Source: CAVVNN01 sp963749605
Lineage (GTDB): Bacteria > Actinomycetota > Thermoleophilia > Solirubrobacterales > 70-9
DNA length: 64,000 nt
Reading direction: 5' to 3'
Assembly (NCBI GenBank): GCA_963749605.1
Contig: CAVVNN010000002.1
Coordinates: 1,130,819-1,194,818 of the forward strand
Below, piece by piece: positions 41,317-49,677 of this stretch (positions within the stretch are counted from its first letter, which is position 1; each line of letters starts with the position of its first letter). The notes beneath the pieces are model-generated. The model was given only the letters and a program-made list of their open reading frames with translations. It did not search any database and was not told the DNA's origin. The translations under genes were made by a program, and so were the position numbers.

Positions 41317-42096
41317 CTATGGGGATAGGTCGCGCCGCTCGAACAGCAGCGAACCGATTGCTGCGAGCACAACGGCCGCGGCAGTGACTCCGAGGAAGGA
41401 CAGCGTGTCGATGCCGTTCTCGACCGCCGTACCGTAGTAGCGAAATACCGAGACGTAACGGATTGCGTCGAGGCTCGGGTCGAGCCGCCCGATCAGGTCG
41501 ACCACGTACATCCCCACCAGGACGCCCGCCACCGAGCCGGTCACCACACTGGTGCGCAACGACCAACCTGTGATGACGATTCCCAGGCCCGCGAACAGCA
41601 GCGCCAGCGGCCAGACGCTGGCGAAGCCGGCGAGGGCCAGGCCGAAACTGAGGCCGGCGCCCGAGAGCAGGCTGCCGATCATGGTCAGAGCCACGGCGAC
41701 GGCGAGGACCGTGGCCAGCTCGATCGCCGTCGCGGCGAAGCCGGCCGCGACCAGGCGGCTGCGAGACACAGGCGCCGAGAGCAGCACGTCGAGCCGCCCG
41801 CTCTCGGCGGCGCCGGAGAGCCCGCTGGCGACCGAGCGCACCGCCAGGTAGCCGACCGCAAGCGGCACGATCAGACTCAGCATCTCCGCGTGCAGGTACT
41901 GCTCGACCGAGGTCAATTCGCCGACTCCGAAGGCTTCCTTCAGCGCCGCCGGGTAATTGCGGACCGCCTTGGTGAGCGCGGATTCGATCGAGGGATAGAT
42001 GGAGACTATGAAGGCGGACCACAGGCCGAGCGGCAGGCCCCAGGAGAGCAGGGATCGGCGTCGTTCTCGCAGCTGCGCGACGATTAGAGGTGTCAA
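41317..42096 (-). CDS. ABC-2 type transporter permease
   Basis: 259 residues with six membrane helices and the cytoplasmic RERRRSLLSWGLPLGLW opening typical of bacterial ABC-2 permeases; helix pair around SGAAESGRLDVLLSAPVSR carries the coupling element. ATG overlaps the ATPase stop (ATGA). Exports an unknown compound, possibly an antibiotic or lipid. Confidence 0.88.
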   Translation of the reverse strand: MTPLIVAQLRERRRSLLSWGLPLGLWSAFIVSIYPSIESALTKAVRNYPAALKEAFGVGELTSVEQYLHAEMLSLIVPLAVGYLAVRSVASGLSGAAESGRLDVLLSAPVSRSRLVAAGFAATAIELATVLAVAVALTMIGSLLSGAGLSFGLALAGFASVWPLALLFAGLGIVITGWSLRTSVVTGSVAGVLVGMYVVDLIGRLDPSLDAIRYVSVFRYYGTAVENGIDTLSFLGVTAAAVVLAAIGSLLFERRDLSP

Positions 42097-42983
42097 CCCG
42101 CGCCGCCCGCGTAGTAGGTGAGGAATACCTCCTCCAGGGTGGGTCGTGCGAACTCGAGGTCGATGACGGTGTGGCTGGCGATCTCCTTGAGCACCGGGTC
42201 GATGTCCCCGGTGGCCTTGAAGTTGACGCGGCCATCGCCGACCTCCAGGTCGGTCACACCCGGAAACCTGCGCAGCCCCTCCAGATCGACCGTCCCCGCG
42301 AACTCAACCGAGACCCGGCGAGGGGTCTTGTCGAGCAGGTCCGAGACGCGCTCCACCGCGACCAGCTTCCCCTCGCGGATGATTCCCACCCGGTCGCACA
42401 CCCGCTCCACCTCGTCCAGCTCGTGGGAGGAGAGGAAGACTGCGCAGCCGCGCTCGCGTTCCTCGCGCACCAGGGCCAGGAACTCCTCCTGCATCAGCGG
42501 GTCGAGGCCGCTCGTCGGCTCGTCGAGGATCAGCAGTTCGGGCCGGTGGAACATCGCCAGGATCAGACCGACCTTTTGACGGTTGCCGCGCGAGAGCTGT
42601 CCCATCGGCCGCTCGAGGTCGGCCCGGAAGCACCGGGCCAGCGCCTCGGCGCGGCCGAGCCCGGAGACGCCGCGCAGGCGCGCCAGCAACGAAATCGCTT
42701 CGCGCCCGGTGACGTGCTTTCCGTAGCCGAAGTCGCCGGGAAGGTTGCCGAGCCGGGCGCGGATCGCGACGCTGTCGCGGCGGCTGTCGAGGCCGAAGAT
42801 GTGGGCGCTTCCCCGGGTCGGGTGCAGGAGGTCGAGCAGGGTGCGGATCGTCGTCGTCTTGCCGGCGCCGTTGGGGCCCAGGAAGCCGAAGACCTCACCC
42901 TCCTCGACCGCGATCGAGACCTCCTCGATGCCGCGGTGGCTGCCGTAGAACTTCGTCAGTCGCTCAGTCTCGATCGCCGGCAC
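42093..42983 (-). CDS. ABC-2 type transporter ATP-binding protein
   Basis: 296 residues: GPNGAGKTTTIRTLL (Walker A), LSRGNRQKVGLI (signature), LLILDEPTSGLDP (Walker B), SSHELDEVERVCD (H-loop), plus a C-terminal regulatory domain of about 80 residues (RRVSVEFAGTVDLEGLRR). This matches drug or lantibiotic exporter ATPases. GTG start 42983; upstream codons are not conserved in character. Confidence 0.93.
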   Translation of the reverse strand: MPAIETERLTKFYGSHRGIEEVSIAVEEGEVFGFLGPNGAGKTTTIRTLLDLLHPTRGSAHIFGLDSRRDSVAIRARLGNLPGDFGYGKHVTGREAISLLARLRGVSGLGRAEALARCFRADLERPMGQLSRGNRQKVGLILAMFHRPELLILDEPTSGLDPLMQEEFLALVREERERGCAVFLSSHELDEVERVCDRVGIIREGKLVAVERVSDLLDKTPRRVSVEFAGTVDLEGLRRFPGVTDLEVGDGRVNFKATGDIDPVLKEIASHTVIDLEFARPTLEEVFLTYYAGGAG

Positions 42984-43060
42984 GGGTGCATGCTCGCAGG
43001 CGGAGGGGCGATTCGGCGGCTGCGGGAGTTGACCGGAACAACGTGGACGGCATCTAGCAC

Positions 43061-43706
43061 CTAGATCCACCCCAGCACCGTGCCGAAGACGATCAGCGAG
43101 ACGGCGACGACAGTGCAGCCATGCCGCCGACGATCCGCAACCGCCTGCGGTTGTCAGGGAGGTCGTAAACGTAGGCGGCGATGAGGAAGAACCAGAGATA
43201 GCCGAAGACGATGATCGGGAAGACGAAGGGGAAGTTCCACCACCAGTAGTCCCAGTGGAAGTAGCCAGTGCCGTTGAGCAGGACCTCGACGAAGACGGAG
43301 AAGATCGAGAAGCCGAGCGCGATCGTCAGCCGGTTCGGCAGCCCGAGCAGCTTCGCCCGCCGGTCCTCGGGCAGCGTCTTGGCAAAGATGATCCCGCCGA
43401 TCGCAAACATCAGTGAGATCTCGATCGTCAGCCCGATCAGGATCAGGTAGGCCGTGTCGCCGGTCGTCGTCCACAGTGCGGCGCGGTGACTGAAGTGAAG
43501 GATCAGCGAGTTGACGATCTCGTTGATCCAGTCGGCTAGCCAGAAGGCGAGCCCGGCGAGGATCAACGTCCCAGCGCCGCCGCTCGACCTCGACCGCAGT
43601 AGACGTAGAGGACGAGGACGAGGAGCGTGACCACGTACCACTTGAACTGGGTCCGGTCGCGCAACATCCGCTGCGCTTCGACGGTGAAGCCGGTGACCGC
43701 AAGCAT
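43061..43706 (-). pseudogene. Membrane protein gene broken by three small insertions
   Basis: Reading from ATG 43706: MLAVTGFTVEAQRMLRDRTQ then a helix VVTLLVLVLYVY; after about 43 codons a +1 and soon a second +1 insertion shift into the frame LAFWLADWINEIVNSLILHF, which continues through five more helices; near 43110 a +2 insertion precedes the expected end VVAVSLIVFGTVLGWI and the TAG at 43061. The intact protein would have about 210 residues and seven helices. Decay or assembly error; function not known. Confidence 0.75.
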
Positions 43707-43750
43707 CGGGCTCCCGACTCTATCCGGCGGCGGCCCACGTCAGCGACGCG

Positions 43751-43897
43751 TCACCAGATCGTCGCGACGCCGTGGGCTCTGATTCCTGGATCGCGGGTGA
43801 CGAGCGGTATTGCCTCGACGCCCGCCTGGGCGACGAGCAGCTGGCGCTGGTGCACCGACTGAGCGAGCGCGACGGCGGTTGAGGAGGCGCTCAGACG
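43751..43897 (-). pseudogene. VapC (PIN-domain) C-terminal fragment
   Basis: Reads SSTAVALAQSVHQRQLLVAQ then AGVEAIPLVTRDPGIRAHGV and ATIW, stop. The TRDxxIRAHG end is typical of PIN toxins, with the last acidic residue of the active site present, but the first 80 or so residues are absent. Isolated relic in front of the AT-rich operator. Confidence 0.52.
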
Positions 43898-44000
43898 CCA
43901 TGATGACGATTGCCTGAGCGCAAGGTTGTCGCTAATCGGTCATTCAAGAGCGGAGAATATGCCAGCGCTGATCCCTCCGTTATCGCAAAACTAGCCGTGT

Positions 44001-44076
44001 AACTTTCAGAAATAGATGGCGTTACTGAAAGTTTCAATGACAGCTAAATTTGCAGAAAAAGGGTGATTTCTGAAAG
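44001..44076. promoter_or_regulatory. AT-rich operator-like region with inverted CTTTCAG repeats
   Basis: AACTTTCAG (44001-44009) is the exact inverse of CTGAAAGTT (44025-44033), and CTTTCAGAAA (44003-44012) is the exact inverse of TTTCTGAAAG (44067-44076). A TAGAAT -10-like hexamer follows at 44083-44088. About 120 bases here are far more AT-rich than the neighbours. It fits a repressor-binding control region for the HTH gene at 44102. Confidence 0.65.
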
Positions 44077-44101
44077 AAAAGCTAGAATACGAGCCTAGGA
44101 A

Positions 44102-44794
44102 ATGGGAGTTAGAGAGCGCAAGAGAATTCTGGAGAACATTGCGCGACTGAGACGCGCTGAGGAGAAAGTTCCCAGTGGCGATATCGCAATGGTCCGTGAA
44201 GATCTCGAATCGCAACTGGGCGGAACTGTCTCGCGAAATCTGTCGGCAAGTCTGCTGGGCGTTAGCCATACGGCGCTCAACAACTGGATCGCAGCTGGTG
44301 ACGTACCCGTTGTGATCTCAGAGCGTGGTCGTAAGGAGATCCCAATCCCCGTGTTGCTGGAGCTCCAAGACAGAGTTGCTGAGGAGCGACGGTCTGGCCG
44401 TCGCAAGCTGCACACGCTCGAGCCGGTCATGACCGAGGCGCGCCGTCGCGCCGAGAGAATGCGTCCCGGGGCGACTATTGCCCGGTCGCGTCGTCGCACC
44501 GACCCACATCGGGCCCCTGAGCTTCGGAGCCTTGCCTATCACCGAGTCCTGGCGCCGCGGCTCAGGCGCCCGATGATCGACGAGGCTCAGCGCAAGTTAC
44601 GGCGATGGAAAGAGGAGGGGAGGATCGATTCCCGTAATGCGCAGGCCTGGGAAGAGATCTTCGCGATGCCGATCTCCGAGATTCGCAAGGCAATTACTGC
44701 CGACGACGAGCGCGGGCGGGACCTGCGCCAGAACTCGCCACTCGCCGGGCTGCTGAGCGAGCCGGAGCGGCGCAAGATCCTCGAGAAGGTCTGA
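44102..44794 (+). CDS. HTH DNA-binding protein, putative antitoxin/regulator of the downstream nucleotidyltransferase
   Basis: 230 residues. Residues about 40-65 (SASLLGVSHTALNNWIAAGD, then VPVV) are a MerR/excisionase-like helix-turn-helix. A basic Arg-rich centre and a helical C-terminus (RPMIDEAQRKLRRWKEEGRI, DERGRDLRQNSP) follow. The gene is less GC-biased at its 5' end than its neighbours. Together with the operator and the enzyme gene 8 bases downstream it has the layout of AbiE-type (HTH antitoxin plus nucleotidyltransferase) modules, but it is not clearly homologous to AbiEi. Confidence 0.76.
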   Translation: MGVRERKRILENIARLRRAEEKVPSGDIAMVREDLESQLGGTVSRNLSASLLGVSHTALNNWIAAGDVPVVISERGRKEIPIPVLLELQDRVAEERRSGRRKLHTLEPVMTEARRRAERMRPGATIARSRRRTDPHRAPELRSLAYHRVLAPRLRRPMIDEAQRKLRRWKEEGRIDSRNAQAWEEIFAMPISEIRKAITADDERGRDLRQNSPLAGLLSEPERRKILEKV

Positions 44795-44802
44795 GGCGCC
44801 CG

Positions 44803-45354
44803 GTGCGCCGAGAGCAGTTCGAGCACGTCATCGCCGCGGCGGCTGAGGTCTCGGGCGAGCGGGAGATCGTCGTGATCGGCAGCCAGGCGATCCTCGGAAA
44901 CGTCGACGAGCCGCCCGAGAGCATGCTTTTCTCGATGGAGGCTGACGTCTATCCGCGCAACGACCCTGGCAAGGCGGACGAGATCGAAGGCGGTATGGGT
45001 GAGGGTTCCCAGTTTCAGAGCACCTTTGGCTACTACGCCCACAGCGTCAGGCCAGAGACCGTCGTCGGGCCGGATGGTTGGGAGGAACGGCTCGTCCGAG
45101 CCGAGATCCCGGCTCGGGTGGGACGGTCCGAGGGCGCCGTTGCCCTCTGCTTGGAGATCCACGATCTCGTCCTCTCGAAGTGCGTTGCCGGTCGCGAGCG
45201 CGATTGGGAGTTTGCGCACGATGCGCTGGCGGCGAACCTGGTTCAGGTACCTGAGCTATTTCTGCGCATCGAAGACCTCCCCGTGGCACCGGCCGATCGG
45301 ACTCGCGTGCGAAAGATGCTCGAGGGGATAATCGCTCGGATCGACCGGCGTTAG
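44803..45354 (+). CDS. Nucleotidyltransferase-fold protein (DUF6036-like)
   Basis: 183 residues. EIVVIGSQAILGNVDEPPES then MLFSMEADVYPRN gives the GS motif and an E-x-D pair in place of D-x-D; later LEIHDLVLSKCVAGRERDWE is the family helix with conserved K and R/D. The unusual metal pair may lower or change activity. GTG start 8 bases after the HTH gene. Candidate effector of the module. Confidence 0.8.
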   Translation: MRREQFEHVIAAAAEVSGEREIVVIGSQAILGNVDEPPESMLFSMEADVYPRNDPGKADEIEGGMGEGSQFQSTFGYYAHSVRPETVVGPDGWEERLVRAEIPARVGRSEGAVALCLEIHDLVLSKCVAGRERDWEFAHDALAANLVQVPELFLRIEDLPVAPADRTRVRKMLEGIIARIDRR

Positions 45355-45365
45355 TGGGTGACCCT

Positions 45366-47303
45366 CTACGGAGGGGTGCTCAGTGGGTCAGGTGCAGCTT
45401 CACGGTGGCTGTGACCGTCCGGTGGTTGCCGAGCATGTCGGCGCCGCGGACACGGGCGAGGGCGTCGACGGTGCGGTGCGGCAGGCTCGGTGCCCCTCAG
45501 CGTCACGGCTGCTCTGCGCCCGGTCGGGATCCGGAAGGCGCCGGCGGCGAGAAGCCGGTGGGTCTTGCGGCTGAGCAGCTTTACGCGGCCGTGGCAGGGG
45601 CCCGAGCGCTCGGCCTTGGGGCAGCCGAGACTCAGATGGGCGGTTCCATTGCGGAGGGTGCCGGCGCGGGCGATCCCCATGCGCGGTGCGATCGCCTCCG
45701 CCGTGACCAGCCTCAGCCGCCGATGGTGGCGGCGGTGCAGTGCCGGCCTCGCCCGCGAGGCCGAGGCCGCGGCGTCCCCGGCGGCGGGAGCGCCCATGTC
45801 GATGACGTAGATGTCCTGGTTGACGTCGTTGTCGCCGGGGACCAGCTCTTCCCAGGTAGCGAAGGCAACGAAGCGGCCGTTGGGCGAGATGCCGCTGCAG
45901 AACGCGGCCGACTGGCGCCCGTCGGACGCCGGGGAGACAAGGCGGATGGCGCCGTCGCGCCATTCGTAGACGTCTGGTTCTTTGTCGGTGTCCTGTGGCG
46001 AGAGCGTCGCCCGGGTCTGGAAATAGGCGCGATGGCCGTTCGCCGAAATCGCACAGAGCGCCACTTCCGTGTCTGTCACCGGGGTGCTGCTTTCAGGGGT
46101 GAGCAGCTGGTAGTGGCCTTCCGACCACATGTAGATCTCGGCTTCCTGGTGCTGGTCGGTGGAGGGGATCATCTTGGGACTGAAGAGAAAGATCCGACTG
46201 CCGTCGCGGGAGACGGCTTCGACGTGAAGGAAGCTGTTCGGGCCTTCTATTCCAGAGTGCAAGACCCTTTCGAGGGTGCCGTCGGGTTTGGCTCGGTAGA
46301 TATCGGGGTTCTGGTCGGTGTCTTCGGGTACCTGGCCGGAGCGGGCGACGAAGTAGACGGACCCTTCGTCGGCAGCGCCGGCGAACGAGTAAGGATCGAA
46401 TACCTCCCACGGCGTTCCCGGCACTTCTTCCGGGGAGACCGTGTGGGTCAGTCGCGTCGTCACCCCGTCGTGCCAGGCGAAGATGTCGGAGGTCAGCAGC
46501 CGGCCTTCGAGCGGGGATTTGCCGGGATCGTCGGCAGTCAGGTGCTGAGCCGTCGCGAAGTAGGCGGTGGAGCCGTCCGGCGAGGCGCCGAGGAAGCGGG
46601 TGTCTGGGACGAATGGGTTCGGGTATTCCGATGTCGGCAGGTATTCGTCGGGCCCGGTGGAGACGAGCCGGGTCCGACCTTCGAAGCGCTGATAGATGTC
46701 TGAGGCGCCGTCCCAGTCTTCCGGGACAAGCTGCTGGCCAGTCTCGAAGTAGACGTAGCGGCCGTCATCGGAGGCCCAAACGGTGTGAGTGCCGGCGTAG
46801 GGGTTCGGATTGGGCGGGGGACCGTCAAGCGGCCCCGTCGTGAAGAGGCTGTAGTGGCCGTCGGAGAGGACGTAGCCGTCACTCGAGCCGCCTTCGTGGC
46901 CCGCATCGCCATCTTCGGGCGTCAGGGAGGCGTCGGTCTGCATATAGACCCGCGCGCCGTCGGGGGAGACGCCGAGCAGCTGGGCGGAGGTGTTCTGCTT
47001 GTTTTCCGGCGGGATCGGCTGGCCATCGGGCAGGCGAGAGATGAGAAGCGTTTCGTTGCCCTCGCGCTCGAAGACCTGGAAGACGCCATGGCGCAGGGTG
47101 CCGTCGCCGAGCGCGTCTTCGGTCAGCAGTTCGTAGCTCCCGAACCAGACACGACCCGAGTTGTCCACCTGCACCTGACAGTGCATCAGCGCCGTCCCGC
47201 ACCCGAAGGAAGCCTGCGCGGCGGGGGCTGCGGTCAGGCCAGCGACGAGCGCCGCCAGGCCAAGTGCCAGCCGCCAGACTCCCCGCCCCGGTCTGCGTCC
47301 CAT
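45366..47303 (-). CDS. Secreted beta-propeller protein with frameshifted C-terminus
   Basis: 645 codons: Sec signal (ALVAGLTAAPAAQA), then six or more PD40/TolB-like blades each with a (S/A)xDGxRVYxxT pattern (GVSPDGARVYMQT, ASPDGSTAYFAT, AVSRDGSRIFLFS, AISANGHRAYFQT, ISPNGRFVAFAT), then a beta domain (HLSLGCPKAERSGPCHGRVK). Near 45495 the frame breaks: the +1 frame reads VDALARVRGADMLGNHRTVT then ATVKLHLTH and stops at 45380, which is clearly the true end. Similar propeller pieces occur in 59851-63914. Confidence 0.82.
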   Translation of the reverse strand: MGRRPGRGVWRLALGLAALVAGLTAAPAAQASFGCGTALMHCQVQVDNSGRVWFGSYELLTEDALGDGTLRHGVFQVFEREGNETLLISRLPDGQPIPPENKQNTSAQLLGVSPDGARVYMQTDASLTPEDGDAGHEGGSSDGYVLSDGHYSLFTTGPLDGPPPNPNPYAGTHTVWASDDGRYVYFETGQQLVPEDWDGASDIYQRFEGRTRLVSTGPDEYLPTSEYPNPFVPDTRFLGASPDGSTAYFATAQHLTADDPGKSPLEGRLLTSDIFAWHDGVTTRLTHTVSPEEVPGTPWEVFDPYSFAGAADEGSVYFVARSGQVPEDTDQNPDIYRAKPDGTLERVLHSGIEGPNSFLHVEAVSRDGSRIFLFSPKMIPSTDQHQEAEIYMWSEGHYQLLTPESSTPVTDTEVALCAISANGHRAYFQTRATLSPQDTDKEPDVYEWRDGAIRLVSPASDGRQSAAFCSGISPNGRFVAFATWEELVPGDNDVNQDIYVIDMGAPAAGDAAASASRARPALHRRHHRRLRLVTAEAIAPRMGIARAGTLRNGTAHLSLGCPKAERSGPCHGRVKLLSRKTHRLLAAGAFRIPTGRRAAVTLRGTEPAAPHRRRPRPCPRRRHARQPPDGHSHREAAPDPLSTPP

Positions 47304-47400
47304 GGGCGAATCTTAAGGCAGGCCTATGGGGAGCAGGGTGAGCCGAGTTAGGCGATACTTGCCGTCGAACGCTCTCGCCCTCGACGCATAGGAGGTTGTG

Positions 47401-48339
47401 GTGCGGGTAATCGAGCTTTCCAATCATCCGAGCACGCTGCTGCGGCAGGAACGCGAGCAGCTCGAGCGGGAACGCGAACAGCACCGGGAAGCGAGCGAGC
47501 GCAGCTTCGAGGAGGAGAGGGAGCGAGTCGCGCAGACCAACGCACAGGCGCAGGCGGCATACGAGGTCGAGCTCGCCCGCCACGAGGCGGAGGTCCAGCG
47601 TCTTCGCGACGAGCGCGATGCGACGTTGGGCTGGTGGCGACGGCTTCGCAGCGGCTCCCGGGTGAGGAAGGCCGAACGCAGGGCCCCGCGGGCGCCGGTG
47701 CCGTGGCGTGAACCCACTCCTCCCCCACCCCCGTCGGATCGGCCGCTGTTCACCAGCCGGGGGGCGAAACTCGCCGCCGGCATAGAAGGGGAGGAGCTTG
47801 TCGCCAATTCGCTGGCGGAGGTGCTTGGCGAAGAGTGGACGCTGCTGCGGGGCTATCGCAACCGCCGCGGTGAGATCGACCAGCTGTTGCTAGGCCCCTT
47901 GGGGCTCGTTGCGATCGAGGTCAAACACCGCAACGCGACCGTGCACGTCAACGGTGACGAATGGCGCTTCGAGAGGTTCGACAACTACAACAACCTGGTC
48001 AAAGAAGGGCTGATAAGCGACGGGAGCGGGCGCTCGCCGAGCCAGCAGCTCAGGGAGCCCGCCGGGGAACTCGAAGATTTCCTCGCCAGGCGCGGCCAGC
48101 CGATCGCGATAACCCCGGTGGTAATGCTGAGCCATCATCGCGCGAAGCTCGGCAGCTACGAGAACCCAACCGTCAACATCGCCCTCGACATCGACTACAT
48201 CGTCGATCTGATCGGCCGGTTGGACACAGCGCTGGAGCCGCAGCGGCTGGCGGAGATCGAGCGGCTGATCGTCAAGGACCATGAGTTCCACGAGAAGAAG
48301 CGCTCGCGGAGCGGGGGACGGCCCTCCCAGCCGAGCTGA
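47401..48339 (+). CDS. NERD-domain nuclease-like protein
   Basis: 312 residues: N-terminal coiled coil (residues 10-80, EREQLEREREQHREASERSF), a basic Pro-rich linker, then a NERD domain (residues about 125-250) with RGEIDQLLLGP and VAIEVKHRNA, carrying the E, D and E-x-K of a PD-(D/E)xK nuclease core. Such proteins are thought to process DNA; some occur in defence islands. Start GTG 47401 is chosen for the AGGAGG 5 bases upstream. Confidence 0.86.
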   Translation: MRVIELSNHPSTLLRQEREQLEREREQHREASERSFEEERERVAQTNAQAQAAYEVELARHEAEVQRLRDERDATLGWWRRLRSGSRVRKAERRAPRAPVPWREPTPPPPPSDRPLFTSRGAKLAAGIEGEELVANSLAEVLGEEWTLLRGYRNRRGEIDQLLLGPLGLVAIEVKHRNATVHVNGDEWRFERFDNYNNLVKEGLISDGSGRSPSQQLREPAGELEDFLARRGQPIAITPVVMLSHHRAKLGSYENPTVNIALDIDYIVDLIGRLDTALEPQRLAEIERLIVKDHEFHEKKRSRSGGRPSQPS

Positions 48340-48354
48340 AGTCTCAGAACCAGG

Positions 48355-48639
48355 CTAAGCGGCGGGCTCGGCGCCGTCGTCGAGCAGCTCGCCGGCGCGG
48401 ATCCGGGCGGCCATGTCGGTCGATTCCTCCCGGTACACGCTGCCGTCCTCGAACTCGATCACCGGATATTTGCGCTGCCCCGAGAGCCGCTCCAGATCGT
48501 CGCGCTTGCCCGGCCGCAACGGGCCCTTGACCAGCTCGTACTCGATCCCCTGCTCATCCAACGCCTTCTGCACTTTCCAGCAGGGATGGGCGTTGATCTT
48601 CACCCACTCGTTTGAACAGCGGTGGAGCTTGATCGCCAT
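48355..48639 (-). CDS. GST N-terminal/glutaredoxin-like protein
   Basis: 94 residues: KLHRCSNEWVKINAHPCWKV, then LDEQGIEYELVKGPLRPGKR, YPVIEFEDGSVYREESTDMA. This is the thioredoxin-like N-terminal half of a glutathione S-transferase without the helical half. The Cys in HPCWKV may be reactive. Probably complete at this length, as such stand-alone forms are common. Confidence 0.77.
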   Translation of the reverse strand: MAIKLHRCSNEWVKINAHPCWKVQKALDEQGIEYELVKGPLRPGKRDDLERLSGQRKYPVIEFEDGSVYREESTDMAARIRAGELLDDGAEPAA

Positions 48640-48752
48640 CGCGCGAGCATAGCCCGAAGACGGCAGTTCGACAAACGGGAGACCCGTTTGAGGCGGATCA
48701 GGTCGTCGAAGCGGCACAGGCGATCCGCACTCTCGCCATAGAATGACCCCCC

Positions 48753-49457
48753 ATGAACACACTGCACAAGCAGCTGTCGGTTCTGGCCGCCACCGTCCTG
48801 CTCGCGCTGGGCCTCGCCGCCTGCGGCGGCGGCGGAAATTCGAACTCGACCACGGGGCCGACCGGCGGAGGGTCGACCTCCACCCAGAAGCAAGGCGGAG
48901 GGACCACGACCGCCGGGGGCGCGAGCAAGAGTGCGGGCTCCGGCGCCAACAAGGGGTCGAGCGCTTCCGCCGAAGCGAAGGAAGCGAGCGAATTCTCTCC
49001 CAAGCAGCACAGCGACTCCGGCGGCGGCTCGAAGCAGTTCCGTGCGCCAAAGGGTTTCGACAACAGCATTCAGGACTATGGCGCGGAGGCCAGCGGCTCG
49101 GAATTCGACCAAGCGGCCACCACCTTGCACAACTTCCTCGACGCCCGGGCGGAAGGCAACTGGGCCGCTGCCTGTACCTACATGTCCCAGGTCTTGATCA
49201 AGTCGCTCGAAGAACTGGCGACGCACACGCAAGAGCTCAAGGGCTGCGCCGAGATTCTCGACAGGCTGACGCCTCCGAGGGGGAAGGGAGCACTGCGCGC
49301 CGAAGCGGCCCAGGCCGACGTCGCCTCCCTGCGGGTCGAAGGCAAGCAAGCCTTCGTCATCTACACCGGCCCCAAAGGCGCCGTCGTCGCGATGGGAATG
49401 ACACCCGAAGGCGACATCTGGAAGGTCTCCAACCTAACCAGCACCCCCCTGAACTGA
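48753..49457 (+). CDS. Ser/Gly-rich lipoprotein, paralogue of the gene at 16088
   Basis: 234 residues: lipobox LGLAACG, an 80-residue Gly/Ser/Thr/Lys linker with the STSTQKQGGGTTTAGGASK stretch shared with 16088, then DNSIQDYGAEASGSEFDQAA and a domain ending IYTGPKGAVVAMGMTPEGD. TAGAAT 8 bases before the ATG suggests a leaderless transcript. Surface-exposed; role unknown. Confidence 0.86.
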   Translation: MNTLHKQLSVLAATVLLALGLAACGGGGNSNSTTGPTGGGSTSTQKQGGGTTTAGGASKSAGSGANKGSSASAEAKEASEFSPKQHSDSGGGSKQFRAPKGFDNSIQDYGAEASGSEFDQAATTLHNFLDARAEGNWAAACTYMSQVLIKSLEELATHTQELKGCAEILDRLTPPRGKGALRAEAAQADVASLRVEGKQAFVIYTGPKGAVVAMGMTPEGDIWKVSNLTSTPLN

Positions 49458-49677
49458 GCCCACCGGCGGGGGTGTATCCATCGCCGGCCGGGACTCGGCC
49501 TTGACGATGGAAAGGTGTGTGGTCGAGCTGAACTTCGCGATCAGGCGGCGCTGCCGTCGCTCAGCAGGACCTTGGGGCTAGCGCCAGCGGCTCAAACGCT
49601 GTAGTGTTTTCGCTGGGAGAAGAACAGGCGCCACGCAGAGGGTGGGTGTGATTTGCCCCAATGTGAGGAGGAATTGA

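Noticed and set aside
43061..43706. Treating the two overlapping minus-strand frames as two separate genes
   Set aside because: Each frame holds only part of one membrane protein, and small insertions explain the switches.
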